A DNA stretch of 19,277 bases from JBFKAV01 sp041621405 (lineage in GTDB: Bacteria > Pseudomonadota > Alphaproteobacteria > Rhodobacterales > Rhodobacteraceae): positions 1-19,277 of the forward strand of contig JBFKAV010000056.1 of NCBI GenBank assembly GCA_041621405.1. Direction: 5' to 3'. The position numbers and the translations under genes were made by a program. Below the pieces are notes generated by a model. That model was not told where the DNA came from. It saw nothing but the letters and a program-made list of their open reading frames with translations, and searched no databases. This document shows, in pieces, positions 1-6,674 of this stretch. Within the stretch, counting starts at the first letter, position 1. Each line of letters starts with the position of its first letter.

Positions 1-117
1 CAAGTAGCCCCGCATCGAATGATCGACTGCCAAGACAGCGCGCTGCGCCGCGAGGTTGGCAATCGTCGCTGCGACCGCGAATGCGGCGTAGCGCAGGACC
101 AGTACGCGCAGCGTCAC
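1..117 (-). CDS. GtrA-like membrane protein, N-terminal fragment
   Basis: The 5' part (39 codons) of a minus-strand gene that runs off the left edge of the window. Reading from a GTG at 117-115 gives a short basic N-terminus (VTLRVLVLRYAAFA) followed by a hydrophobic stretch with the pattern RYAAFAVAATIANLAAQR. This pattern is typical of the first membrane segment of GtrA-family flippase-like proteins. The GTG overlaps the TGA of the upstream HAD-UbiA gene (sequence GTGA), so the two are probably translationally coupled. A small GtrA-type protein next to a UbiA pentosyl-lipid synthase suggests handling of a polyprenyl-phosphate-linked sugar in the inner membrane. Only the first membrane segment is visible, so the family call is tentative; another small multi-pass membrane protein is possible. 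Confidence 0.6.
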   Translation of the reverse strand, partial: MTLRVLVLRYAAFAVAATIANLAAQRAVLAVDHSMRGYL

Positions 118-1550
118 AACAGCGCACCCGCGGCGGCGAAGCCCACGACCAGCACGAAGCACAACAGGCTCACCCGGTCGCGCACGGCATAGACCACCGG
201 ATCGTCGTCCATCTCGCCCCGGTGTGTCACCATCACCATTCGGGTGATCCAGAACAGGAGCACCGGGCAAACGCCCCAGAGCAGCTGCGGTCGGCCATAG
301 AGCTCCAGCACATCCGGGGAATTGAGATAGAGCGCCATGACCAGCACCGAGACGTAGCCCGAAGCGATGGCCATGGTTGCGACCAGCGAGAGATCCTCCG
401 CGCGGTAGCCTCGCCCCCGCGCGGTCACCCGCCCGGCCGCCACGCCATCGACCAGCTCGGCCTGCCGCTTCACCGCGGCCAGCGCGAAGAAGAAGAAAGT
501 GGAGAAGGCCAGAAGCCACACCGAAAGCGGGATCCCTGTTGCCGCACCGCCAGCGACGATGCGGATCGTATAAAGCCCCGCCAGGAGGCAGATGTCGATC
601 ACGATGAGCCGCTTGAAGTAGAGCGAATAGGCCGTGGTCAGCCCCATGTAGGTCAGAACCACAACGATGAAGGGCGCCCCGGCCGGCAGGCTCAGGGCCA
701 GACCCGCAAGCAGCAGGACGGGCGCCATCAACGTGCCGTGCACGATCGGCACGGCGCCAGAGGCGATGGGGCGGTCTCTCTTTCGCGGATGCGCGCGGTC
801 GGCGCCGAGGTCGAGCAAGTCGTTCAGCACGTAGACGCCCGAAGCCACTAGGCAGAACGCGACGAAGCCAATCACGGAGCGCCCGAATGCCCCAGAGGAC
901 AGGTCGTGCGCGGTGAGCATCGGCAAGAAGACGAGCAGGTTCTTCAACCATTGATGCGGCCGCATCGCCCGGATGTACGCTCCGTTCGACCTCGCGCTTG
1001 GTGGCAGATGCTCTGCGTCGCGGCTCATCCGGTCCACCTGTTCCGCCACGCCAGAGGGCGCATCCACCACCACGGCCTTCCCCGCGCGCCGCCAGACCGG
1101 AAGATCGGCCGCGTCGTTGCCGATATAGACAAAGCCGCCGTCGCCAAACTTGCCGGCGAGGAACTCGGCCTTGGTCTCGCCACGCAGATTGGTGCCGTTG
1201 TCCGAGCCATGGACTTCGTCGAAAAGCCCCAGATGTTCCGCGACGCGCTGGGCCACCGCTTGGTCGCTCGCCGTCACCAGCGCGGTTCGCCCACCCCTGG
1301 CGCGCCAGCTTTCCACATAGTGCAGGACAGTCACGTTATAGGGAAGCGCCGCGGCGTCGAGTTCCGCCAGTTCGGCCATCCGCCGCTTCAGCGCCGCCTT
1401 GCCGCGCGCCAGCGCAGCCATCGCGGCCAGCGGCGCTGTCCAGTTCCTCGAAGATGCCGACCAGAAGGTCTCGTGGAGCATGTCGGAACGAACCAGCGTT
1501 CCGTCGAGGTCGACGACAAGCATGTCATTCGCTTTGGTCGGCGCGTTCAT
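114..1550 (-). CDS. HAD phosphatase-UbiA prenyltransferase fusion (DPPR synthase-like)
   Basis: A 478-residue two-domain protein. Residues 10-165 form a HAD-type phosphatase: DLDGT at 14-18 (motif I), T93 in LVTASD (motif II), K127 in GETKAEF (motif III) and GNDAAD at 144-149 (motif IV). Residues 195-478 form a multi-pass UbiA domain beginning RPHQWLKN. It has the Asp-rich motif NDLLDLGAD with a following HP at 243-255, and a second motif DICLLAGLYTIR at 319-330. The spacing NDxxDxxxDxxHP resembles decaprenyl-phosphate phosphoribosyltransferases such as Rv3806c. By inference the UbiA half makes polyprenyl-phosphoryl-5-phosphoribose from PRPP and the HAD half removes the 5'-phosphate. The start is an ATG; a GGTGAG lies three bases upstream. 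The downstream GtrA-like gene overlaps its stop. The UbiA family is certain from the motifs; the substrate is inferred. Confidence 0.88.
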   Translation of the reverse strand: MNAPTKANDMLVVDLDGTLVRSDMLHETFWSASSRNWTAPLAAMAALARGKAALKRRMAELAELDAAALPYNVTVLHYVESWRARGGRTALVTASDQAVAQRVAEHLGLFDEVHGSDNGTNLRGETKAEFLAGKFGDGGFVYIGNDAADLPVWRRAGKAVVVDAPSGVAEQVDRMSRDAEHLPPSARSNGAYIRAMRPHQWLKNLLVFLPMLTAHDLSSGAFGRSVIGFVAFCLVASGVYVLNDLLDLGADRAHPRKRDRPIASGAVPIVHGTLMAPVLLLAGLALSLPAGAPFIVVVLTYMGLTTAYSLYFKRLIVIDICLLAGLYTIRIVAGGAATGIPLSVWLLAFSTFFFFALAAVKRQAELVDGVAAGRVTARGRGYRAEDLSLVATMAIASGYVSVLVMALYLNSPDVLELYGRPQLLWGVCPVLLFWITRMVMVTHRGEMDDDPVVYAVRDRVSLLCFVLVVGFAAAGALL

Positions 1551-1699
1551 TACTCACCGCGGCTCCGTCTGGATTGGCTCTCGGATCCAGCCCGACCCTG
1601 GCAAGGGACTGCGGCAATTTCTAGGAGAGGCCGTGAACAATCCGCCCAAATTGGAGTCTGTGTTTCTCAATTCGCGCCGAATCCTCCCGGCGTCGGGGT

Positions 1700-2129
1700 A
1701 GTTGCCGTCACAGCCTCGCCGGAATCCAGCACCGTTTGCGCCGAGGCCGCGAGCTCCTCTGCCTTTCCGTCGAGACGCCGTACATGAGTGGCCCCGGCCT
1801 CGATGGCCGATCCGTCCTGCAGCCCCCGGGAGGTCGGCTGTGGTGGGAGGAGGGAATCGCCCAGTCCGTCCGCTTCAGAAACCGGATCGTGCGCCGAGTG
1901 CCGTCGCCGCCCCGCCAGCGACCCGCCCCGCCGGAGCCCGGCCGGAGGTAGAAATTCTCCAAGACCACGGGGAACTTCGGGCTGCCAGCATCGAGCCTTC
2001 GGGGATGACGATCCGGATCGGGCGACCGCCCACCACATCGGTGAATGTCCTGCCCCAGTCGATCCAGGTGTCCCCGCGATCCGCCATTTCAGCTGCTGCC
2101 GATTTCTTCAAGGGGGTTGCATGTCTCAT
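1700..2129 (-). pseudogene. Possible frameshifted remnant of an unidentified gene
   Basis: From an ATG at 2129 the minus strand reads MRHATPLKKSAAAEMADRGD, followed by the protein-like stretch TWIDWGRTFTDVVGGRPIR and then IVIPEGSMLAA. Around 1970-1980 the plausible reading jumps by one base into a frame giving KFPVVLENFYLRPGSGG. Further on, the frame that looks most natural contains DGKAEELAASAQTVLDSGEA and stops near 1667. No single frame carries the whole. This suggests a decayed gene with at least one frameshift, or a sequencing error. I do not recognise the family; the short VIPEG/VLENFY pattern only vaguely recalls the N-termini of large secreted repeat proteins. A wholly spurious reading is also possible. 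Confidence 0.25.
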
Positions 2130-2179
2130 CTTGCGCAGCAAGCCGGCCGGACCGGAACATTCTGTCTAACATTGGGGCA

Positions 2180-2192
2180 TTTCACAGTGAAA
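2180..2192. promoter_or_regulatory. Perfect 13-base palindrome, possible operator
   Basis: TTTCAC-A-GTGAAA is a perfect inverted repeat with a one-base centre. It lies in the AT-richer part of the long intergenic region, 196 bases before the DUF1330 start and just upstream (on the minus strand) of the degenerate reading frame. The symmetry fits a dimeric repressor site, but I do not recognise the regulator. Confidence 0.35.
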
Positions 2193-2388
2193 CGCCTGGT
2201 CAACTCTTTGTTTCTGAATAATTTTCCGGATTCCGTTAACCGGATCGAAAGGACCGTCACGCGCGCAGCATACTTCGTCACGCGCCCGGCTGAGGGTCTC
2301 GCGAGCTGCAGCCCGCGCCCCGCCTCGGCCTTGCTTCGGCCTCGCATTTCCGGGAGGGTCGTTGGGTGCAACCGGAGGAGTGCAAGTG

Positions 2389-2682
2389 ATGCCCAAGGGC
2401 TACTGGGTTGCCCATGTCGATGTCCGCGACGCCGGCGCCTACGAGCGCTACCGCGCCGCCAATGCTGTCCCCTTCGCCAAGTTCGGCGCCCGGTTCCTGG
2501 TCAGGGGCGGGGCGCAGGAGGTGCGCGAGGGCCAGGCCCGACCGCGCACCGTTGTGATCGAGTTCCCCACGATCGATGCGGCGCGGGACTGCTACGACAG
2601 CCCCGAATACCGGGCGGCGAAGGCCCTGCGCGACCCGGTCTCGGAAGCCGACCTTATGATCGTCGAAGGCTGGGACGGCTAG
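2389..2682 (+). CDS. DUF1330 domain protein
   Basis: A 97-residue cytosolic protein that fills almost the whole length of a typical DUF1330 domain (ferredoxin-like, dimeric alpha-beta barrel fold). Family marks are the N-terminal GYWVAHVDVRD, the AYERYRAAN helix, the RFLVRGG strand, the R-x-V-V-I-E-F-P strand, and the YDSPEYRAAKALR helix followed by a terminal IVEGWDG. The ATG at 2389 is preferred over an upstream in-frame TTG at 2362 because GGAGGAG sits just upstream of it and homologues begin MPKGYW. No enzymatic activity is established for this family. The gene stands alone on the plus strand and its TAG overlaps the stop of the convergent MipA-like gene by four bases. Confidence 0.85.
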   Translation: MPKGYWVAHVDVRDAGAYERYRAANAVPFAKFGARFLVRGGAQEVREGQARPRTVVIEFPTIDAARDCYDSPEYRAAKALRDPVSEADLMIVEGWDG

Positions 2683-3437
2683 AACCCGATCCGCACACTG
2701 CGGGTCAGGACCACCGAGGCCCGGACCTGGCCGCGGCTGCCCAACGCGGTGATCGGGCTGTCGCCGGCATCGCCCAGCCAGCGCGCGTAGCCAATGGTAC
2801 CCTTCAGGCCCCATTTGTCGCCGAAGCGGTACTGCGCGCCGAAATCCACCCCGATGCTGAGCAGGCCGCCCTCGGCGGCGAAGGCGGGCAGGCCGCTCGC
2901 CACGGATTCGGCCGGGGTGACGCCGAAATAGGTGGCGGCGTAGCGATCCGAGCCGAAGAAGGCGCGCGGACCTGCCGAGAGCGTCAGCTTGCGGCTCGCG
3001 CGGACCAGCAGGTCGGCGCCGACCTCGCCGACAAGCGACTCGTGGCCGATCACGCCGTACCGGACGGCGCCGAAGGCGCGATAGCGCTCGCCTCCGTATC
3101 CGACCCGGACACCGAGCTCGAGAGCCTTCTCGATGTCCTCGAGCCCGGTCAGCTCGGGATGGTCAGCCGCCGTGCGGGCACCGATCCGGCGGAACGAGCC
3201 GCCATACGAGAATCCCGGCCGCTCCTGACCAGGCACGGGTGAGCCAAGGGTGAGCTTGCCGAACCGCAGGTATTCCAGCGAGATGCTGGTCTTCGGGCCC
3301 GCCACGTATCGGTCGGTGCCGAAATACCTTGGCCCGCCCCCCAAGCCGGCGCCGAGCGTGATCTCCAAACCGTTCTGCGCCGATGCCGCAGCCGGCAGCA
3401 GCGCGATGGAAGCAACGGCAAGGATCTTGCGGAACAC
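2679..3437 (-). CDS. MipA/OmpV family outer-membrane protein, copy 1
   Basis: A 252-residue protein with a clear Sec signal peptide (MFRKILAVASIALLPAAASA, cleavage after ASA at residue 20). Alternating amphipathic strands follow, ending in a terminal aromatic residue (VRIGF), as in outer-membrane beta-barrels. Family features are ITLGAGLGGGPRYFGTD near the mature N-terminus and FFGSDRYAATYFGVT at about 160-175. MipA was described in E. coli as a scaffold linking MltA and PBP1B; OmpV-type members are outer-membrane proteins of varied roles. The start is GTG at 3437-3435 with GGAG about 11 bases upstream. It follows a paralogue of identical length on the same strand after a 168-base gap, so the two may be expressed together. 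The specific function is unknown. Confidence 0.87.
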   Translation of the reverse strand: MFRKILAVASIALLPAAASAQNGLEITLGAGLGGGPRYFGTDRYVAGPKTSISLEYLRFGKLTLGSPVPGQERPGFSYGGSFRRIGARTAADHPELTGLEDIEKALELGVRVGYGGERYRAFGAVRYGVIGHESLVGEVGADLLVRASRKLTLSAGPRAFFGSDRYAATYFGVTPAESVASGLPAFAAEGGLLSIGVDFGAQYRFGDKWGLKGTIGYARWLGDAGDSPITALGSRGQVRASVVLTRSVRIGF

Positions 3438-3605
3438 CGGCTGCTCTCTCCGTGACCGCTGGAATTTGCGCCATGGCGCGCTTTTGATCAGCCGTGAATC
3501 ATCACCGCCGGCAATGCAACCGGCAATTCCCTTCGTAGCCCCGCTTTTTTCCCGAGCGTGACCCGATTGCGAACGGCAGCCTAGCGTTCTCGAGGACCGG
3601 GACGA

Positions 3606-4364
3606 CTAGTACCCGATCCGCACCCGCCGGGTCAGGATCAGCGAGGCCCCGGCGTGGCTGCGGCTGCCCAGGCCCGTGATCGGGCTGTCGGCGGCATCGC
3701 CGATCCAGCGGCCGTAGCTGATTGATCCCTTGAGGCCCCAGTTGTCGTCGATGCGGTAATGCGCGCCGATCTCGACGCCAGCGCTGAGCAGCCCGCCTTC
3801 GGCGGCGAAGGCTGGAAGGCCGCTCGCGACGGATTCGGCCGCGGTGACGCCGAAATAGGTGGCGGCATAGCGGTCGGACCCGAAGAAGGCCCGCGGCCCG
3901 GCATTTAGCGTCAGCCTGTCGCTCGCCCGGACCACGGCGTCGGCGCCGATCTCGCCGACGGCCGATTCGTGGCCGATCACGCCGTAGCGGAGGTTCGCGA
4001 AGGCGCGGTAGCCGGGGCCCGTATAGGTGAGCCCAAGCCCAAGCTCGACGGCGGCGTCGATGTCGTTCAGGCCGGTGAGTTCCGGGTGGTCGGCCGCATC
4101 GCGCGAGCCGATCACGCGGAACGAGCCGCCGACCGATATCCCCTCGCGGGCCTCTCCCGGTTCGGGCGAGCCAAGGGAGAACCCGCCAAGGCGGAAATAC
4201 TCCAGCGACAGGCTGCCGGTCGGGCCGAGCTCGTAATCGTCCGACCCGAAATACGCCGGCGCCAGCGCCGCACCCAGGCCAAGGGTGAATTCCACGCCAT
4301 CCTGCGCCGATGCGGCTGCAGGAAGAAGCGCGACGAGAGCAGCAGCAAGCGTCTTGCGAAACAT
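3606..4364 (-). CDS. MipA/OmpV family outer-membrane protein, copy 2
   Basis: A 252-residue paralogue of the neighbouring downstream gene, roughly two thirds identical by eye and with no obvious length change. It has a Sec signal peptide (MFRKTLAAALVALLPAAASA), then beta-barrel-like strands ending VRIGY. The two copies differ most in the mature N-terminal 20-60 residues and in the middle strands. They are almost identical over about 36 residues from GPRAFFGSDRYAATYFGVT through AESVASGLPAFAAEGGLLS. The start is ATG with AAGGA about 10 bases upstream. A promoter should lie in the 193-base divergent region shared with the TerB-like gene, where a six-base-arm inverted repeat is present. It probably resides in the outer membrane; ligand and partner are unknown. 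Confidence 0.87.
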   Translation of the reverse strand: MFRKTLAAALVALLPAAASAQDGVEFTLGLGAALAPAYFGSDDYELGPTGSLSLEYFRLGGFSLGSPEPGEAREGISVGGSFRVIGSRDAADHPELTGLNDIDAAVELGLGLTYTGPGYRAFANLRYGVIGHESAVGEIGADAVVRASDRLTLNAGPRAFFGSDRYAATYFGVTAAESVASGLPAFAAEGGLLSAGVEIGAHYRIDDNWGLKGSISYGRWIGDAADSPITGLGSRSHAGASLILTRRVRIGY

Positions 4365-4389
4365 GGGCGGAATTCCTTGGAACGGGGGC

Positions 4390-4406
4390 GAGTCGTGCGC
4401 CGACTC
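4390..4406. promoter_or_regulatory. Inverted repeat in the MipA/TerB divergent region
   Basis: GAGTCG-TGCGC-CGACTC has perfect six-base arms. It starts 26 bases upstream of the MipA-like copy 2 start codon (minus strand), in the region that must hold promoters for both divergent genes. It could be an operator or a 5'-UTR hairpin. No regulator can be named. Confidence 0.3.
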
Positions 4407-4545
4407 ACGCGGCCCTGCACATTGGCAAAGGCGTCGCGGCGCGCAAGCAGAATGTTGCCCCTCGGCTCGCTCAGAATATCAAGCCTGGGAGGACGTGTCG
4501 GCGGGAACACGGCCCGGCACCCTTCCTTGCCGCGCCAGTCCGGAA

Positions 4546-4551
4546 TATATC
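4546..4551 (+). promoter_or_regulatory. Candidate -10 element for a leaderless TerB transcript
   Basis: TATATC ends six bases before the ATG of the TerB-like gene, so transcription would begin at or very near the start codon. An upstream CTTCCT at about 17 bases is a weak -35. There is no purine-rich ribosome binding site between this element and the ATG. Confidence 0.3.
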
Positions 4552-4557
4552 GGCCCC

Positions 4558-4998
4558 ATGTTCGCCGATCTTCTTCGCCGCCTGACCTCGCCCGAGCCTG
4601 CGCCGCTGGCCGAACTCGACCAGCGGCTGGCGCTGGCGGCGCTGCTGGTGCGGGTGGCCCGCTCGGACGGCGACTTCGGCGAGGCGGAGGCGGGGCGCAT
4701 CGACCGGCTGCTCTGCCAGCGCTACGGGCTATCGCCGTTCGAGGCGGTGCGGCTCAGGGCCGAGGCCGAGACGCTGGAGGCGGAGGCGCCCGACACCGTG
4801 CGCTTCACCCGGGCGATCAAGGACGCGGTGCCCTACGAGGAGCGCGAGGGCGTGGTGGAGGCGCTCTGGGCCGTCGTCCTGGCCGACGGCGTGCGCGACC
4901 ACGAGGAAGACGCGCTGATGCGGCTTGTCGCCAACCTTCTCGGCGTGAACGACCGTGATTCTGCGCTGGCCCGGCAGCGGGTGGAGGCGAAGGAGTGA
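4558..4998 (+). CDS. TerB-like (tellurite resistance TerB domain) protein
   Basis: A 146-residue all-helical acidic protein. The TerB-domain pattern is visible: a first helix with LALAALLVRVARSDGDFGEAE (about 22-42), and a second related helix with EALWAVVLADGVRDHEEDALM (about 100-120). Each carries the acidic D-G-D/D-G turn seen in metal-binding TerB and DjlA-type domains. The ATG at 4558 is chosen because the protein begins MFADLLRRL as homologues do. No Shine-Dalgarno sequence precedes it, and an AT-rich TATATC sits so close that the mRNA may be leaderless. Its stop overlaps the GTG of the following PhnD-like gene (GTGA), so the two are coupled. The domain is called TerB by homology; a direct role in tellurite resistance is not implied. 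Confidence 0.82.
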   Translation: MFADLLRRLTSPEPAPLAELDQRLALAALLVRVARSDGDFGEAEAGRIDRLLCQRYGLSPFEAVRLRAEAETLEAEAPDTVRFTRAIKDAVPYEEREGVVEALWAVVLADGVRDHEEDALMRLVANLLGVNDRDSALARQRVEAKE

Positions 4999-5759
4999 TC
5001 GCCAGCCTGCCGATGTACGACAGGCCCGAGACCGCCGGCGCGAACGACCGGCTCTGGGCCCTTATCCGCGACCGGCTGCGCGAAGCGGGCATCGCCGCGC
5101 CGGAGCGGCTCAGCCGAGGGGCGGAGGACCTCTTCGCCCAATGGGAAGCGGCCGACCTGGTCCTGTCGCAGAGCTGCGGTTTTCCCTACCGGCACCGGCT
5201 GCAGGGCAAAGTGACGCTGGTCGGGACGCCGGATTACGGCGTCGAGGGCTGCGCGCCGGGCTATTACTGCAGCCGGATCGTGGCGCGCGCGGACGATCCG
5301 CGCAGGGCTCTGCCCGATTTCGCGGGCGCGCGGCTGGCCTTCAACGATCCGGTCTCGCAGTCGGGCTGGGCGGCGCTGGCCGCCCATGCACCGCAACTCG
5401 CGCGCGGGCCGCTTCTCTGCACCGGCAGCCACACCGCCTCGGCCCGCGCGGTGGCCGAGGGGCGCGCTGATCTTGCCGCGCTCGATGCCGTGACCTGGGC
5501 GCTGATCGCCAGGGCCGAGACCTTCGCGGCAGGGTTAAGGGTGATCGGCTCGACGCCGCCCACCCCCGGCCTTCCGCTGATCGCGGCGCGGGGCGCCGAT
5601 GCGGCGGCGCTCCACGAGGCTGTCGCCGGGGCGATCGCGGCGCTCTCCGAGAAGGATCGTGCAGCGCTGCTCATCAGGGGCCTGGTGCGGATCCCGGCCG
5701 AGGCTTATCTGGCCGTCCCGACCCCAGACCCGCCCGGCGAATTCGCGCGCGCCTCCTGA
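4995..5759 (+). CDS. PhnD/SsuA-type substrate-binding-like protein lacking a signal peptide
   Basis: A 254-residue protein of the type II periplasmic-binding fold related to PhnD (phosphate/phosphonate binding). It begins IASLPMYDRPETAGANDRLW, and has LVLSQSCGFPYRHRLQGKVTLVGTPDYG at about 55-82 and LAFNDPVSQSGWAAL at about 114-128. It also carries SHTASARAVAEGRADLAALDAVTWALI near 145-170, the family's ligand-sensing helix region. No signal peptide or membrane anchor is visible, and no in-frame start exists upstream that would add one. The GTG start overlaps the TerB-like stop. No transporter permease of the PhnE type is adjacent, so a cytosolic sensor or enzyme-like role is possible. The next genes encode an unrelated amino-acid-type transporter, 101 bases downstream. 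Confidence 0.8.
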   Translation: MIASLPMYDRPETAGANDRLWALIRDRLREAGIAAPERLSRGAEDLFAQWEAADLVLSQSCGFPYRHRLQGKVTLVGTPDYGVEGCAPGYYCSRIVARADDPRRALPDFAGARLAFNDPVSQSGWAALAAHAPQLARGPLLCTGSHTASARAVAEGRADLAALDAVTWALIARAETFAAGLRVIGSTPPTPGLPLIAARGADAAALHEAVAGAIAALSEKDRAALLIRGLVRIPAEAYLAVPTPDPPGEFARAS

Positions 5760-5860
5760 CCGAAACGGCCCGATGACGCGGCGAAACGGCAACAAGGGCG
5801 TTGCAATGGGGCGAAATATCCGCCCTATTCCGGGGCCGGGGAGACACTCATCGTGCCGTC

Positions 5861-6640
5861 GTGACCGAAAAAGCTGCGCCGATCATCGAGATTCACGACC
5901 TTCACAAGAGCTTCGGCTCGCTGGAGGTGCTGAAGGGTGTCGACATCTCGGCCCGGCGAGGCGAGGTGATCTCGCTCATCGGCTCGTCGGGCTCGGGGAA
6001 ATCGACGCTTCTGCGCTGCGCCAACCTCCTGGAAGACAGCCAGCAGGGCGAGGTCCTGTTCGAGGGCGAGCCGGTAAAGTGGCGGGGCCACGGCATGGCG
6101 CGCCACCCCGCCGACCGGGCGCAGGTGCTGAGGATCCGCACCAACCTCGCGATGGTGTTCCAGCAGTTCAACCTCTGGGCGCACCTGACGATCCTCGAGA
6201 ACGTGATGGAAGCGCCGCTCACGGTGCTGAAGCAGGACCGGGGCGAGGTCGAGGCGCGGGCGCGGGCGCTCCTCGACAAGGTCGGCATCCTCGAGAAGGC
6301 CGACGCCTACCCGGCGCAGCTTTCCGGCGGCCAGCAGCAGCGCGCGGCGATCGCGCGGGCGCTCTGCATGGAGCCGAGGGCGCTTCTCTTCGACGAACCC
6401 ACCTCGGCGCTCGACCCCGAGCTCGAGCAGGAGGTGGTGAAGGTGATCAAGGCCTTGGCCGACGAGGGCCGGACGATGCTTCTGGTCACCCACGACATGC
6501 GGCTCGCCGCCGACGTTTCCGACCAGGTGGTGTTCCTCCACCAGGGCCGGATCGAGGAGGCGGGGCCGCCTTCGGAGCTCTTCGGCAAGCCGAAGACCGA
6601 ACGGCTGCGGCAGTTCTTGAGCGCGACCGCCGCGGCCTGA
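5861..6640 (+). CDS. Polar amino-acid ABC transporter ATP-binding protein (HisP/GlnQ type)
   Basis: A 259-residue ATPase with all expected elements: Walker A GSSGSGKST at 41-49, Q-loop VFQQFNLW at 99-106, signature LSGGQQQR at 154-161, Walker B LLFDEP at 175-180, D-loop SALD and the switch histidine in LLVTHDM at about 211. The insertion with WRGHGMARHPADRAQ before the Q-loop is typical of the HisP branch, which energises uptake of basic amino acids, opines and related compounds. GTG at 5861 is preferred because the family motif begins a few residues later (IIEIHDLHKSFG). An in-frame TTG at 5801, with AAGGG just upstream, would give 279 residues. It is the first gene of an operon with binding protein, two permeases and a glutamine-synthetase-like ligase. 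Confidence 0.93.
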   Translation: MTEKAAPIIEIHDLHKSFGSLEVLKGVDISARRGEVISLIGSSGSGKSTLLRCANLLEDSQQGEVLFEGEPVKWRGHGMARHPADRAQVLRIRTNLAMVFQQFNLWAHLTILENVMEAPLTVLKQDRGEVEARARALLDKVGILEKADAYPAQLSGGQQQRAAIARALCMEPRALLFDEPTSALDPELEQEVVKVIKALADEGRTMLLVTHDMRLAADVSDQVVFLHQGRIEEAGPPSELFGKPKTERLRQFLSATAAA

Positions 6641-6674
6641 GATGACGCGCTGACTATGCACTGGGAGAAGAACA

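Larger units (their letters stand above)
1551..2388. other. Long gene-poor region with probable coding remnant
   Basis: This stretch separates the divergent HAD-UbiA and DUF1330 genes. No intact gene is convincing. Open frames exist on both strands, but they are compositionally biased and lack family motifs. A protein-like trace on the minus strand (about 1700-2129) is listed separately. The part 2150-2280 is visibly more AT-rich than its surroundings and carries the palindrome at 2180-2192. It is the natural place for promoters, but I cannot place a confident -10/-35 pair. The last 30 bases hold the DUF1330 ribosome binding site. Confidence 0.5.

Noticed and set aside
1788..3242. A 484-codon plus-strand frame crossing the DUF1330 gene and the first MipA gene
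   Set aside because: It overlaps two well-supported genes in other frames and shows no motifs.
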